A stretch of DNA of 64,000 nucleotides from Streptomyces diastatochromogenes (GTDB lineage: Bacteria > Actinomycetota > Actinomycetes > Streptomycetales > Streptomycetaceae): positions 65,566-129,565 of the forward strand of contig NZ_MCGQ01000005.1 in the NCBI RefSeq assembly GCF_002242805.1, in the 5' to 3' direction. Under the pieces are notes generated by a model. That model saw only the letters and a list, made by a program, of their open reading frames with translations, was not told where the DNA came from and did no database searches. How positions within the stretch are numbered: the first letter of the stretch is position 1; each line of letters begins with the position of its first letter. Position numbers and translations under genes: made by a program. This document shows positions 1 through 9,968 of this stretch, one piece after another.

Positions 1-654
1 GTCGTGGTGCGGTTCGTGGACCGGCCGGAGGAACTGGCCGACGCCGATCTCGTGGTGATCCCGGGGACCCGGGGGACGGTCCGGGCCCTGGAGTGGCTGC
101 GGGAGCGCGGCCTCGCGGACGCGCTGCGGCGCAGGGCCGCCGAGCAGCGGCCGGTCCTCGGCATCTGCGGTGGCTTCCAGATCCTCGGCGAGCACATCGA
201 GGACGAGGTCGAGAGCCGGCGGGGGCAGGTGGACGGGCTGGGGATCCTGCCCGTACGCGTCCGGTTCGCCCGCGAGAAGACGCTCACCCGGCCCGTCGGG
301 GAGGCCCTCGGCGAGCGGGTCGAGGGGTACGAGATCCACCACGGGGTCGCCGAAGTCACCGGCGGGGAGCCCTTCTTGGACGGCTGCCGGGTCGGCCAGA
401 CCTGGGGCACGCACTGGCACGGCTCCCTGGAGTCGGACGGTTTCCGGCGGGCCTTCCTGCGCGAGGTGGCGGCCGCCGCGGGGCGCCGCTTCGTGCCGGC
501 CCCCGACACCTCGTTCGCCGCGCTGCGCGAGGAGCAGCTCGACCGGCTCGGCGACCTGATCGAACAGCACGCGGACACGGACGCGCTCTGGCGGCTCATC
601 GAGTCGGGCGCGCCGCAAGGACTGCCTTTCATTCCACCGGGAGCGCCCGCATGA
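1..654 (+). CDS. cobQ: Cobyric acid synthase, C-terminal part (cut by window edge)
   Basis: The gene is open at the left edge, so only the last 217 codons are visible. Cobyric acid synthase carries out the glutamine- and ATP-dependent amidations of adenosylcobyrinic acid a,c-diamide at positions b, d, e and g. What is present is the class-I glutaminase (GATase_3) domain: the nucleophile lies in GICGGFQILG (visible residue 56), and the later GYEIHHG and GTHWHG blocks hold the histidines. The N-terminal synthetase domain lies upstream of the window. Its stop overlaps the cobN start (ATGA at 651-654), so the two are translationally coupled. The missing start leaves the full length unknown. Confidence 0.93.
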   Translation, partial: VVVRFVDRPEELADADLVVIPGTRGTVRALEWLRERGLADALRRRAAEQRPVLGICGGFQILGEHIEDEVESRRGQVDGLGILPVRVRFAREKTLTRPVGEALGERVEGYEIHHGVAEVTGGEPFLDGCRVGQTWGTHWHGSLESDGFRRAFLREVAAAAGRRFVPAPDTSFAALREEQLDRLGDLIEQHADTDALWRLIESGAPQGLPFIPPGAPA

Positions 655-3600
655 GCACAGTGTTGTTGTTGTCGACCGCCGACACCGATCTGCTGGCGGC
701 CCGGGCCTCCGGCGCCTCCTACCGGATCGGCAACCCGACCCGCGTGGAGGTCGAGAGCGAGCTGCCCGCGCTGCTCGATGGCGCGGACATCGCCGTCGTA
801 CGCCTGCTCGGTGGCAAGCGGGCCTGGGAGGACGGGCTGGCCGCGCTGAGGGCGTCCGGCATTCCGACCGTGCTGCTGGGCGGCGAGGCCGTGCCGGACG
901 CCGAGCTGATGGCCGAGTCGTCCGTACCGGCGGGTGTGGTGGCGGAGGCCCTGAAGTACCTGGTCGAGGGCGGGTCCGCGAACCTGACCGAGCTGGCCCG
1001 GTTCCTGTCCGACACCGTGCTGCTGACCGGTGAGGGCTTCGAAGAGCCGCAGAAGATGCCCGAGTACGGCGTGCACGGCTCGTACGAGATCCGCGCCGGC
1101 CGGCCGACCGTGGGCGTGCTCTTCTACCGGGCGCACGAGCTGAGCGGCAACACCGGCTTCGTGGACACGCTGTGCGAGGCGATCGAGGCGCGGGGTGCCA
1201 ACGCGCTTCCCGTGTACTGCGGTTCGCTGCGCGGCGCGGACGCCGGGCTGTACGAGCTGCTGGGGCAGGCCGACGCCCTGGTCGCCACCGTCCTTGCCGC
1301 GGGCGGTACGCATGCCTCGCAGGCCTCGGCGGGCGGCGACGAGGAGTCCTGGGACATCGGGGCGCTCGCCGACCTGAACATCCCGGTGCTGCAGGGCCTC
1401 TGCCTCACCTCCTCGCGGGCCGCCTGGGAGGAGTCGGACGCCGCCCTCTCCCCCATGGACGCGGCGATGCAGGTCGCGATCCCGGAGTTCGACGGGCGGA
1501 TCGTCACGGTGCCGTTCTCCTTCAAGGAGCAGGGACCGGACGACGTCCCGGTGTACGTCGCCGACCCCGAGCGTGCGTCGCGCGTCGCCGGAATCGCCGT
1601 ACGGCACGCGCGGTTGAAGCACAAGCCGAACGCGGACAAGAAGGTCGCGCTGGTCTTCACCGCCTACCCGACCAAGCACTCGCGGGTCGGGAACGCCGTC
1701 GGTCTTGACACGCCCGCTTCGGCGGTGCGGGTGCTGGACGCGCTCCGGGATGCCGGGTACTCCCTCACCGAATACCCCGACAACGGGGACGAGTTGATCC
1801 ACCGGCTCATCGAGGCCGGCGGGCACGATGTCGAGTGGCTCACCGAGGATCAGCTGGCCGCCGCGCCCGCGCGGGTGCCGCTCGCCGACTACCGGGCCTG
1901 GTTCGACCAGCTCGACCCCGAGCTGCGGGACGGCATGCTGGAGGCGTGGGGCGAGCCGCCGGGCAGCCTGTACGTGGACGGCGACGAGATCGTGCTCGCC
2001 TCCCTGCAGTTCGGGAACGTCGTCGTGATGATCCAGCCGCCGCGCGGCTTCGGCGAGAACCCGATCGCGATCTACCACGACCCCGACATGCCGCCGTCGC
2101 ACCACTACATGGCCGCGTACCGGTGGCTGGAGAACAGTTTCGGTGTCGACGCGATCGTGCACATGGGCAAGCACGGCACGATGGAGTGGCTGCCGGGCAA
2201 GGGCCTCGGGCTGAGCAAGGGGTGCGCGCCGGACGCCGTCCTCGGCGACCTCCCGCTCATCTACCCGTTCATCGTCAACGACCCCGGCGAGGGCACGCAG
2301 GCCAAGCGGCGCGGGCACGCCACCGTCGTCGACCACCTGGTGCCGCCGATGGCGCGGGCCGACACGTACGGCGACCTGGCCAAGCTGGAGCAGCTGCTGG
2401 ACGAGTACGCGCTCGTCTCCGACCTGGACCCGACGAAGGCACCGGCCGTGCGGGCGCAGATCTGGACGCTGGTCAAGGCGGCCGAGCTCCACCACGACCT
2501 GCATGTGGACGAGCAGCCGGACGACGACGACTTCGACTCGTTCGTCATGCACATCGACGGCTATCTGTGCGAGATCAAGGACGTGCAGATCCGGGACGGG
2601 CTGCACATCCTGGGTGGCGGCCCGGTCGCCGAGCCGCGGGTGAACCTGGTCCTCGCCGTGCTGCGCGCCTCGCAGGTGTGGGGCGGGCAGGCGAACGCGC
2701 TGCCGGGGCTGCGGGCCTCGCTGGCCGAGCACTTCGGGCTCGTGGAGAAGGAGTTGCTCGCCGAGCCGGGTGCGCCGGTGAAGGTTCCGGTCGAGCTGAC
2801 GGATCTGGTCGACGGGCCGTCCCGTACCGCCGCCGACGCGATCGACCTGCTGGAGCAGCTGTGCCGGCGGATGGCGGAGGGCATGGAGGCCCGGGCGTGG
2901 GACCGTACGGCCGTACGCGCCCTCCTGAGTGACGTGCTGGGCACCGAACTCCCGGACGCGGTCGCCGTGCTGGAGTTCGCCTGCACCGAGGTCGTACCGC
3001 GGCTCGCCCGTACGACCGACGAGATCGGGCACATTCTGCGGGCGCTGGACGGTGGTTACGTCCCGGCGGGCCCCTCGGGTTCGCCGACCCGGGGTCTGGT
3101 CAACGTGCTGCCGACCGGCCGCAACTTCTACTCCGTCGACCCCAAGGCCATTCCCTCCCGGCTCAGCTGGGAGGTCGGCCAGTCGCTCGCCGACTCGCTG
3201 GTGCAGCGGTATCTGCAGGACACCGGGGAGTACCCGAAGTCGGTCGGGCTGACGGTGTGGGGCACGTCGGCGATGCGCACCCAGGGCGACGACATCGCCG
3301 AGATCCTGGCGCTGCTGGGCTGCCGCCCGGTGTGGGACGAGGCCTCGCGGCGGGTGACGGGGTTCGAGGTGATTCCCCTGGCGGAGCTGGGCCGGCCGCG
3401 TATCGACGTCACGGTCCGGATCTCCGGCTTCTTCCGGGACGCGTTCCCGCATGTGGTCGGGCTGATCGACGACGCGGTGCGCGCGGTGGCGGAGCTGGAC
3501 GAGCCGGCCGAGTCCAATTACGTGCGGGCCCATGTGGACGAGGACGCGGCGCAGCACGGCGACCGCCGGCGTGCGACGGCCCGTATCTTCGGCTCGAAGC

Positions 3601-4301
3601 CGGGCGCGTACGGCGCCGGTCTGCTGCCGCTGATCGACGCCCGCAACTGGCGCTCCGACGCCGACCTCGCCGAGGTGTACGCGGTGTGGGGCGGCTACGC
3701 GTACGGGCGCGGGCTCGACGGGCGGGCGGCGCGCGGGGACATGGAGACGGCGTTCAAGCGGATCGCGGTCGCCGCGAAGAACGTCGACACCCGTGAGCAC
3801 GACCTGGTCGACGCGGACGACTACTTCCAGTACCACGGTGGCATGGTGGCGATGGTCCGGCATCTGACCGGCGCCAACCCCGAGGCGTACGTGGGTGACA
3901 GCGCCGTACCGGATCAGGTGAAGACGCGCACGCTGGGCGAGGAGACGCACCGGGTCTTCCGGGCCCGGGTGGTCAACCCGCGCTGGATGGCGGCGATGCG
4001 CCGGCACGGCTACAAGGGCGCCTTCGAGATGGCGGCGACCGTGGACTACCTGTTCGGCTACGACGCCACAGCGGGCGTGGTCGACGACTGGATGTACGAG
4101 AAGCTCAGCGCGGAGTACGTCTTCGACCCGGAGAACCGGGACTTCATGAAGAAGTCCAACCCGTGGGCGCTGCGCGGGATCACCGAGCGGCTGCTCGAGG
4201 CGGCGGACCGCGGGCTGTGGGCCGAGCCGGACGCGGACACGCTGGAGCGGCTGCGCGCCACCTACCTGGAGCTGGAAGGCGACTTGGAGGGCGACCAGTG
4301 A
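651..4301 (+). CDS. cobN: Cobaltochelatase large subunit CobN
   Basis: This 1216-residue protein is the large, porphyrin-binding subunit of the ATP-dependent cobaltochelatase that inserts Co2+ into hydrogenobyrinic acid a,c-diamide on the aerobic route. It is homologous to ChlH/BchH. The family-typical block [15 protein letters not shown] lies near residue 503, and the length is normal for CobN. ATG 651 is chosen because it overlaps the cobQ stop; a reading frame open from base 93 is only an extension through cobQ. It is followed by a fused ChlI/ChlD protein with a GTGA overlap, which supplies the AAA+ and VWA subunits in place of CobS/CobT. Confidence 0.95.
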   Translation: MSTVLLLSTADTDLLAARASGASYRIGNPTRVEVESELPALLDGADIAVVRLLGGKRAWEDGLAALRASGIPTVLLGGEAVPDAELMAESSVPAGVVAEALKYLVEGGSANLTELARFLSDTVLLTGEGFEEPQKMPEYGVHGSYEIRAGRPTVGVLFYRAHELSGNTGFVDTLCEAIEARGANALPVYCGSLRGADAGLYELLGQADALVATVLAAGGTHASQASAGGDEESWDIGALADLNIPVLQGLCLTSSRAAWEESDAALSPMDAAMQVAIPEFDGRIVTVPFSFKEQGPDDVPVYVADPERASRVAGIAVRHARLKHKPNADKKVALVFTAYPTKHSRVGNAVGLDTPASAVRVLDALRDAGYSLTEYPDNGDELIHRLIEAGGHDVEWLTEDQLAAAPARVPLADYRAWFDQLDPELRDGMLEAWGEPPGSLYVDGDEIVLASLQFGNVVVMIQPPRGFGENPIAIYHDPDMPPSHHYMAAYRWLENSFGVDAIVHMGKHGTMEWLPGKGLGLSKGCAPDAVLGDLPLIYPFIVNDPGEGTQAKRRGHATVVDHLVPPMARADTYGDLAKLEQLLDEYALVSDLDPTKAPAVRAQIWTLVKAAELHHDLHVDEQPDDDDFDSFVMHIDGYLCEIKDVQIRDGLHILGGGPVAEPRVNLVLAVLRASQVWGGQANALPGLRASLAEHFGLVEKELLAEPGAPVKVPVELTDLVDGPSRTAADAIDLLEQLCRRMAEGMEARAWDRTAVRALLSDVLGTELPDAVAVLEFACTEVVPRLARTTDEIGHILRALDGGYVPAGPSGSPTRGLVNVLPTGRNFYSVDPKAIPSRLSWEVGQSLADSLVQRYLQDTGEYPKSVGLTVWGTSAMRTQGDDIAEILALLGCRPVWDEASRRVTGFEVIPLAELGRPRIDVTVRISGFFRDAFPHVVGLIDDAVRAVAELDEPAESNYVRAHVDEDAAQHGDRRRATARIFGSKPGAYGAGLLPLIDARNWRSDADLAEVYAVWGGYAYGRGLDGRAARGDMETAFKRIAVAAKNVDTREHDLVDADDYFQYHGGMVAMVRHLTGANPEAYVGDSAVPDQVKTRTLGEETHRVFRARVVNPRWMAAMRRHGYKGAFEMAATVDYLFGYDATAGVVDDWMYEKLSAEYVFDPENRDFMKKSNPWALRGITERLLEAADRGLWAEPDADTLERLRATYLELEGDLEGDQ

Positions 4302-6304
4302 CCACCCCCTTCCCCTTTACGGCCGTCGTCGGCCAGGACGACCTGCGGCTCGCGCTGCTGCTGAACGCCGTGTCACCGGCGGTCGGCGGAGTGCTGGTGC
4401 GCGGCGAGAAGGGCACCGCCAAGTCGACGGCCGTGCGGGCCCTTTCGGCGCTGATGCCCGAGCTGGACGTGGTGGCCGGGTGCCGGTTCTCCTGCGACCC
4501 CGGCTCCCCCGACCCCGCCTGCCCGGACGGACCGCACGAGCCGGGGGCGTTCGAGACCCGGCCGGCCCGCATGGTCGAGCTGCCCGTCGGCGCCTCCGAG
4601 GACCGGCTGGTGGGCGCGCTGGACATCGAGCGGGCGCTCGCCGAGGGCGTGAAGGCGTTCGAGCCGGGCCTGCTGGCCGACGCGCACCGCGGGATCCTCT
4701 ACGTCGACGAGGTCAACCTGCTCCACGACCACCTGGTCGACCTGCTGCTGGACGCGGCGGCCATGGGTGCCTCGTACGTGGAGCGCGAGGGTGTGTCCGT
4801 GCGGCACGCGGCGCGCTTCCTGCTCGTCGGCACCATGAACCCCGAGGAGGGCGAGCTGCGGCCGCAGCTGCTCGACCGGTTCGGGCTGACCGTGGAGGTC
4901 GCGGCCTCGCGGGAGCCGGACCAGCGGGTGGAGGTCGTACGGCGGCGGCTCGCCTACGACGACGACCCGGCGGGCTTCGCCGATCGCTGGGCCGGCGAGG
5001 AGGCTGCCGTACGGCAACGGATCGTCGCGGCACGGGAGTTGCTGCCGCAGGTGCGGCTGGGCGACGGTGCGCTCAGGCAGATCGCGGCGACCTGCGCGGC
5101 CTTCGAGGTGGACGGCATGCGCGCCGACATCGTGATGGCGCGGACGGCGACCGCGCTGGCCGCGTGGGCCGGGCGGACCGACGTGCTCGCCGAGGACGTG
5201 CGGCAGGCCGCGCTGCTCGCGCTGCCGCACCGGCGGCGGAGGAACCCCTTCGACGCGCCGGGCCTGGACGAGGACAAGCTGGACGAGACGCTGGAGCAGT
5301 ACTCCGGGGAGGACCGGGAGGACGGGGACGACGATCCCGACCCCGACGGGCCCGGTGGCGGCGGTGGACAGCCGGCGCCCGACAGCGGTCCGCAGGGCGA
5401 CGGCGGCAGCGCCGCACAGCCCGAGGCCGGTGAGGGCGGGCAGCCGCAGGCCTCCGGCGGGCAGGAGCAGTCGGCCGTACGGGCCGCGGAGCCGTTCCGT
5501 ACGAAGGTGCTCAGCGTGCCGGGCCTCGGTGAGGGTGCCGCCGGGCGGCGCTCGCGCGCGCGGACCGAGCACGGGCGGACGACCGGGGCCCGGCGGCCGC
5601 GCGGGGCGCTCACCAAGCTGCACCTGGCGGCGACCGTGCTGGCCGCGGCCCCGCACCAGCGGGCGCGCGGGCGGTCCGGTCCTGGGCTGGTGCTGCGCCG
5701 GGACGATCTGCGGCAGGCGACGCGGGAGGGACGCGAGGGGAACCTCGTGCTGTTCGTGGTCGACGCGTCCGGGTCGATGGCGGCGCGGCAGCGCATGAGC
5801 GCGGTGAAGGGTGCCGTGCTGTCCCTGCTGCTGGACGCCTACCAGCGCCGGGACAAGGTGGGGCTGGTGACCTTCCGGGGCGCCGCGGCCGATGTCGCGC
5901 TGCCGCCGACCTCGTCGGTGGATGCCGCGGCGACCCGCCTGGAGTCGCTGCCGACGGGCGGTCGTACGCCGCTCGCGGCCGGGCTGCTCAAGGCGCACGA
6001 GGTGCTGCGGGTGGAGCGGCTGCGGGATCCGGCGCGGCGGGCGCTGGTCGTGGTGGTGACGGACGGGCGGGCCACCGGCGGCCCGGAGCCGGTCGCGCTG
6101 GCGGGGCGGGCGGCCCGGCTGTTCGCGGCCGAGGGCGTCGCCTCGGTGGTCGTGGACTGCGAGTCGGGGCCGGTGCGGCTCGGGCTGGCCGGGCAGCTCG
6201 CGGGTGAGCTGGGCGGTACGGCCGTCACGCTGGACGAGCTGCGGGCCGACTCGATCGCCGGTCTGGTCAGGGACGTGCAGGGAACTTCGAGGAGGGCCGC
6301 GTAA
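4298..6304 (+). CDS. Fused ChlI/ChlD-type chelatase ATPase (cobaltochelatase partner of CobN)
   Basis: This is a 668-residue fusion of an AAA+ motor and a VWA domain. The N-terminal half has Walker [10 protein letters not shown] (about residue 37) and Walker [12 protein letters not shown] (about 131). A Gly/Asp/Glu/Pro-rich linker spans about residues 330-410. The C-terminal VWA domain has the MIDAS motif DASGSM (about 489) and TDGRATGG. Single-chain ChlI-ChlD proteins of this type are magnesium-chelatase relatives. Next to cobN the inferred role is to drive cobalt insertion. GTG 4298 overlaps the cobN stop, and the stop overlaps the cobO ATG (TAATG). Magnesium chelation is unlikely because no bacteriochlorophyll genes are present. 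Confidence 0.9.
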   Translation: MTTPFPFTAVVGQDDLRLALLLNAVSPAVGGVLVRGEKGTAKSTAVRALSALMPELDVVAGCRFSCDPGSPDPACPDGPHEPGAFETRPARMVELPVGASEDRLVGALDIERALAEGVKAFEPGLLADAHRGILYVDEVNLLHDHLVDLLLDAAAMGASYVEREGVSVRHAARFLLVGTMNPEEGELRPQLLDRFGLTVEVAASREPDQRVEVVRRRLAYDDDPAGFADRWAGEEAAVRQRIVAARELLPQVRLGDGALRQIAATCAAFEVDGMRADIVMARTATALAAWAGRTDVLAEDVRQAALLALPHRRRRNPFDAPGLDEDKLDETLEQYSGEDREDGDDDPDPDGPGGGGGQPAPDSGPQGDGGSAAQPEAGEGGQPQASGGQEQSAVRAAEPFRTKVLSVPGLGEGAAGRRSRARTEHGRTTGARRPRGALTKLHLAATVLAAAPHQRARGRSGPGLVLRRDDLRQATREGREGNLVLFVVDASGSMAARQRMSAVKGAVLSLLLDAYQRRDKVGLVTFRGAAADVALPPTSSVDAAATRLESLPTGGRTPLAAGLLKAHEVLRVERLRDPARRALVVVVTDGRATGGPEPVALAGRAARLFAAEGVASVVVDCESGPVRLGLAGQLAGELGGTAVTLDELRADSIAGLVRDVQGTSRRAA

Positions 6305-6912
6305 TGCCGCAGGGACAGCCGAGTGTGGTTCCGGACGACGGGCTGACGACCCGGCAGCGGCGCAACCGGCCGCTGGTCGTCGTGCACACCGGGATCGGCA
6401 AGGGCAAGTCGACGGCCGCGTTCGGGCTCGCGCTGCGCGCCTGGAACCAGGGGTGGCCGATCGGGGTGTTCCAGTTCGTCAAGTCGGCGAAGTGGAAGGT
6501 CGGCGAGGAGAACGCGCTGCGGGTGCTCGGCGCCTCCGGCGAGGGCGGGACCGTCGACTGGCACAAGATGGGTGAGGGCTGGTCCTGGGTCCAGCGGGAC
6601 ATCCAGGGTGACAACGCAACCAACGAGGAGAAGGCCCGGGAGGGCTGGGAGCAGGTCAAGCGGGACCTGGCCGCCGAGACGTACCGGCTGTACGTGCTGG
6701 ACGAGTTCGCCTACCCGATGCACTGGGGGTGGGTGGACACGGACGAGGTCGTCGATGTGCTGCGCAACCGGCCCGGGACTCAGCATGTGGTGATCACCGG
6801 ACGTAACGCGCCGGAGAAGCTCGTCGACTTCGCGGATCTCGTGACCGACATGTCCAAGGTGAAGCACCCCATGGACGCGGGGCAGAAGGGCCAGAAGGGC
6901 ATCGAGTGGTGA
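6304..6912 (+). CDS. cobO: Corrinoid adenosyltransferase (CobA/CobO family)
   Basis: This 202-residue enzyme transfers the 5'-deoxyadenosyl group from ATP to the reduced corrinoid cobalt. The P-loop HTGIGKGKSTAAFG lies near residue 30, and YVLDEFAYPMHWGWVD forms the Walker-B-like block, both diagnostic of the CobO/BtuR type rather than the PduO type. The length matches the family. Its start overlaps the stop of the chelatase gene, and its stop overlaps the cobB start, so it is mid-operon. It acts in the cytoplasm right after cobalt insertion, which fits the position after cobN and the chelatase motor. Confidence 0.94.
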   Translation: MPQGQPSVVPDDGLTTRQRRNRPLVVVHTGIGKGKSTAAFGLALRAWNQGWPIGVFQFVKSAKWKVGEENALRVLGASGEGGTVDWHKMGEGWSWVQRDIQGDNATNEEKAREGWEQVKRDLAAETYRLYVLDEFAYPMHWGWVDTDEVVDVLRNRPGTQHVVITGRNAPEKLVDFADLVTDMSKVKHPMDAGQKGQKGIEW

Positions 6913-8285
6913 GTTCCGTTCCCCGGCTGGTCATCGCCGCGCCGTCGTCCGGCAGCGGCAAGACCACCGTCGCCACGGGGCTGATGGCCGCGTTCGCCGC
7001 GCGGGGGCTCGCCGTGTCTCCGCACAAGGTCGGGCCGGACTACATCGACCCCGGGTATCACGCGCTCGCGACCGGGCGGGTGGGGCGGAACCTGGACGCG
7101 TATCTGTGCGGGCCGGAGCTGGTCGCTCCGCTGTTCCTGCACGGGGCGCGGGGGTGTGACCTCGCCGTCGTCGAGGGTGTGATGGGGCTGTACGACGGGG
7201 CCGCGGGCGAGGGGGAACTCGCGTCCACGGCCCATGTCGCCAAGCTGTTGCGGGCGCCGGTGGTGCTGGTCGTGGACGCGTCGTCGCAGTCGCGGTCGGT
7301 GGCGGCGCTGGTGCACGGGTTCGCTTCCTGGGATCCGGAGGTTCGGGTCGGGGGCGTGATCCTCAACAAGGTCGGGTCCGATCGGCACGAAGCTCTTTTG
7401 CGGGAGGCGTTGGATGCCTCCGGGGTGCCTGTGCTCGGTGTGTTGCGGCGGGTTCCTCAGGTGGATACGCCGTCGCGGCATCTGGGGTTGGTGCCGGTTG
7501 CCGAGCGGGGCGCTGCCGCGGTCGACTCCGTCGGGGCTATGGCAGCGCAGGTGGCTCGTGGTTGTGACTTGGCGGCGTTGGAGGCACTTGCTCGTGCTGC
7601 TGGGGACCTACCAGGGGGCTCCGCCCCCTGGACCCCCGAGTCGCCCACCCACGACCACCCGACTCGGTTGGCCGAGAAGCGGAGGCCCGTGGTTGCCGTT
7701 GCCGGTGGGGAGGCGTTCACCTTCTCCTATGCCGAGCATGCGGAACTGCTTGCCGCCGCGGGTGCCCACGTCGTCACCTTTGATCCGCTTCGGGACGAGG
7801 AACTGCCCGAAGGGACAGCAGGTCTGGTCATCGGGGGCGGTTTCCCCGAGGTGTACGCCAGTGAGCTGTCCGCCAATGAACCGCTCCGCAAGGCCATCGC
7901 CGAACTGGCGCTGAGCGGCGCGCCCGTCGCCGCCGAATGTGCCGGGCTGCTCTACCTCTGCCGTGAGCTGGACGGCCGGCCCATGTGCGGGGTCCTGGAC
8001 GCCACCGCGCGGATGACGGAACGGCTCACCCTCGGCTACCGGGACGCCGTCGCCGTCGGCGACAGTGTGCTGGCGCCGGCCGGCACGCGGATGCGGGGGC
8101 ACGAGTTCCATCGCACCGTCGTCGAGCCCGGCGCCGGTGCCGCTCCCGCCTGGGGCATGCGCGCCCCCGTCCGGCGGGTCGAAGGTTTCGTACAGCAGGG
8201 CGTGCACGCGAGTTATCTGCACACGCACTGGGCAGCCGAGCCCGGTGTGGCCCGTCGGTTCGTGGAAAGGTGCCGGACGTCATGA
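6909..8285 (+). CDS. cobB: Hydrogenobyrinic/cobyrinic acid a,c-diamide synthase
   Basis: This 458-residue enzyme (CbiA/CobB family) amidates the a and c carboxylates using glutamine and ATP. The N-terminal synthetase domain has a P-loop APSSGSGKTTVATG and VVEGVMGLYDG. The C-terminal GATase_3 domain has the nucleophile in AAECAGLLYL (about residue 344). GTG 6909 gives a GTGA overlap with cobO; GTG 6906 in the same frame is possible. The interdomain linker (codons for LPGGSAPWTPESP, about residue 235-250) is encoded by a palindromic repeat inserted in frame (7611-7667). Bases upstream of that repeat show more T in third positions than neighbouring cob genes. Confidence 0.94.
   Translation: MSSVPRLVIAAPSSGSGKTTVATGLMAAFAARGLAVSPHKVGPDYIDPGYHALATGRVGRNLDAYLCGPELVAPLFLHGARGCDLAVVEGVMGLYDGAAGEGELASTAHVAKLLRAPVVLVVDASSQSRSVAALVHGFASWDPEVRVGGVILNKVGSDRHEALLREALDASGVPVLGVLRRVPQVDTPSRHLGLVPVAERGAAAVDSVGAMAAQVARGCDLAALEALARAAGDLPGGSAPWTPESPTHDHPTRLAEKRRPVVAVAGGEAFTFSYAEHAELLAAAGAHVVTFDPLRDEELPEGTAGLVIGGGFPEVYASELSANEPLRKAIAELALSGAPVAAECAGLLYLCRELDGRPMCGVLDATARMTERLTLGYRDAVAVGDSVLAPAGTRMRGHEFHRTVVEPGAGAAPAWGMRAPVRRVEGFVQQGVHASYLHTHWAAEPGVARRFVERCRTS
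7611..7667. repeat. Palindromic element inserted in frame in cobB linker
   Basis: Two hairpins lie back to back inside the cobB coding sequence. The first has 9-bp arms CCAGGGGGC (7611-7619) and GCCCCCTGG (7623-7631). The second has 7-bp arms CCGAGTC (7636-7642) and GACTCGG (7661-7667). The first resembles palindromes common in Streptomyces intergenic regions, normally downstream of genes. Here it encodes a Gly/Pro-rich stretch between the synthetase and glutaminase domains and keeps the frame open. Confidence 0.6.
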
Positions 8286-9013
8286 GCAGCAGGCTGGTCG
8301 GTGTCGGGGTCGGTCCCGGTGACCCGGAACTGGTGACCGTCAAGGGGGTCAACGCACTGCGCGCGGCCGAGGTCGTCGTCGTACCCGTGATGGACACCGG
8401 CGAGCGGGGGCGGGCCGAGGCGACCGTGCTGCACTACGTGCCCGAGGAGAAGGTCCTCCGGGTGGTGTTCGCGCTGAACGAGCGGACCGACCGGGCGCGC
8501 CGGGAGGCGGCCTGGGACGCGGCGGGCGAGCGGGTCACCGAGTTGCTGAAGCGGCATGCGTCCGTCGCCTTCGCCACCATCGGCGATCCCAACGTGTACT
8601 CGACGTTCACGTATCTCGCGCAGACGATCGTGGAGCTGGTGCCGGGTGTCGTGGTGGAGACCGTGCCCGGGATCACCGCCATGCAGGATCTGGCGGCCAG
8701 GTCCGGGGCCGTCCTGACCGAGGGCACCGAGCCGCTGACGCTGGTGCCGGTGACGGCGGGCTCGGCGGTGCTCAAGGAGGCGCTGGCCGGGCCGGGCACC
8801 GTGGTGGCGTACAAGTTCGGCCGGCAGGCCGCCGAGGTCGCCGAGGCCCTGCGGGAGACCGGGCGGATCGAGGACGCGGTGTGGGGCTCGGCCCTCGGGC
8901 TGCCGGAGGAGTCGGTACGACCGGCCGCAGAGCTGGACGGGGAGCCGCTGCCGTATCTCTCGACGCTGATCGCGCCCCCGCGACGGGACAGCGGACGGGG
9001 CGGGAAGCTGTGA
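8282..9013 (+). CDS. cobI: Precorrin-2 C20-methyltransferase
   Basis: This 243-residue SAM-dependent methyltransferase (tetrapyrrole methylase fold) converts precorrin-2 to precorrin-3A. It shows the N-terminal VGVGPGDPELVTVKG loop, ATIGDPNVYSTF and VPGITAM, all typical of CobI/CbiL. ATG 8282 overlaps the cobB stop (ATGA). The gene ends at 9013, but a diverged tandem copy of its 3' end continues directly downstream in the same frame. The cob operon is then interrupted by a ZIP transporter on the other strand before resuming with cobM. Confidence 0.93.
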   Translation: MSSRLVGVGVGPGDPELVTVKGVNALRAAEVVVVPVMDTGERGRAEATVLHYVPEEKVLRVVFALNERTDRARREAAWDAAGERVTELLKRHASVAFATIGDPNVYSTFTYLAQTIVELVPGVVVETVPGITAMQDLAARSGAVLTEGTEPLTLVPVTAGSAVLKEALAGPGTVVAYKFGRQAAEVAEALRETGRIEDAVWGSALGLPEESVRPAAELDGEPLPYLSTLIAPPRRDSGRGGKL

Positions 9014-9026
9014 AGTCTGTCGGGCC

Positions 9027-9144
9027 CGGCCCTCGGGCTACCCGGGGAGTCAGTGCGGCCGACCGCCGAGCTGGGCAGGGAGCGCCTGCCGTACCTGTCC
9101 ACGCTGATCGCGCCCCCTTGGCGGGACAGCCGGCGGGGCGGTCA
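9027..9144 (+). pseudogene. Diverged tandem copy of the cobI 3' end
   Basis: Bases after the cobI stop repeat the last part of cobI at an offset of 138 bases (46 codons), in the same reading frame. The decoded fragment reads ESVRPTAELGRERLPYLST and then LIAPPWRDSRRGG; the genuine tail reads ESVRPAAELDGEPLPYLST and LIAPPRRDSGRGG. It has no start of its own and runs into the stop of the convergent ZIP gene (9142-9144). It is a non-coding remnant of a local duplication or of a second cobI copy. Confidence 0.75.
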
Positions 9145-9873
9145 GCCGCCCGAGATGCCGACCACCAGCCAGATGAAGGCCGCGCCGGCCACCGTGCACA
9201 GGACGGTGGAGCGGGCCGGGTGTTCGTGGTGGGCCTCCGGGAGGATCTCGGCGGCGGCGAGATAGAGCAGGACGCCGCCGAAGAGGCCGAGATAGCCGCC
9301 GAGCACCGGTTCCGGGATGTGGAAGAACGCGGTCGACAGCGCGCCCACCAGGGGTGCGCAGGCGTCGGCCACGAGCATGCCTATCGCCCGGCGGCGCGCG
9401 TTGCCGTACAGGTTGGTGAGGGTGAAGGTGTTGAAGCCGTCGGCGAAGTCGTGCGCGATCACGGCGAGCGCGACGGACGTGCCCATGCCGCCGCCCACCT
9501 GGAAGGCCGCGCCGATCGCCACCCCGTCCATCGCGCTGTGGCCGACCATCGCGGCAGCCGCCGTCAGGCCCACCTCGGGCGCCCGGTGGTCGTGCTCGCC
9601 GGCGCCGTGAGCGGCCCGGCGGGCGGCCAGGAGACGTTCCACCAGATGGGCCAGCAGGAAACCGGCCACGAACAGCAGCAGGGCCGCGGGTACGCCGAAG
9701 ACCTCGCGGTCGGCCGCGTGCAGCGCCTCCGGCAGCAGGTCCAGGCCGACCACGCCCAGCATCAGGCCGCCGGCCAGACCCAGGACCAGGTGGCGACGGT
9801 CGGTCACGCGCTGTGCCGTCCAGCCGCCGGCCAGCGTCATCAGGAACGCGCCGAGCGCGACAAAGACCGCCAT
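9142..9873 (-). CDS. ZIP-family metal transporter
   Basis: This 243-residue membrane protein has about eight hydrophobic segments. The ZIP metal-site motif GHSAMDGVAIG lies in the transmembrane-IV region, a second HDFADGFN follows, and EILPEAHHEH lies near the C-terminus. A His-rich AAHGAGEHDHRAPE loop lies in mid protein. ZIP proteins import Zn2+, Fe2+ or other divalent ions. Placement on the opposite strand between cobI and cobM suggests Co2+ uptake for corrin synthesis, but substrate is inference. ATG 9873 is preferred over an upstream ATG at 9945 because the longer form adds a polar, non-conserved leader. Confidence 0.85.
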   Translation of the reverse strand: MAVFVALGAFLMTLAGGWTAQRVTDRRHLVLGLAGGLMLGVVGLDLLPEALHAADREVFGVPAALLLFVAGFLLAHLVERLLAARRAAHGAGEHDHRAPEVGLTAAAAMVGHSAMDGVAIGAAFQVGGGMGTSVALAVIAHDFADGFNTFTLTNLYGNARRRAIGMLVADACAPLVGALSTAFFHIPEPVLGGYLGLFGGVLLYLAAAEILPEAHHEHPARSTVLCTVAGAAFIWLVVGISGG

Positions 9874-9968
9874 GGGCCCTTGGTATCCGATGGACCCCCC
9901 ATCGCGCACATCCGGCCACTTTCCTACCCCGACACACCGTGACATTTCGTACGAGAGGACCCCTCCCC

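Noticed and set aside
719..3517. Long minus-strand frames opposite cobN
   Set aside because: They are shadows of the high-GC third-position pattern, have no ribosome-binding sites and translate to low-complexity Ser/Arg-rich sequence.
4373..5998. 541-codon minus-strand frame opposite the chelatase gene
   Set aside because: Protein is Arg/Gly/Pro-rich with no domain, and the opposite strand has a clear AAA+ and VWA protein.
9874..9968. Possible cobalamin riboswitch before cobM
   Set aside because: The gap is only 95 bases and has no B12-box-like conserved core; a riboswitch would need about twice the length.
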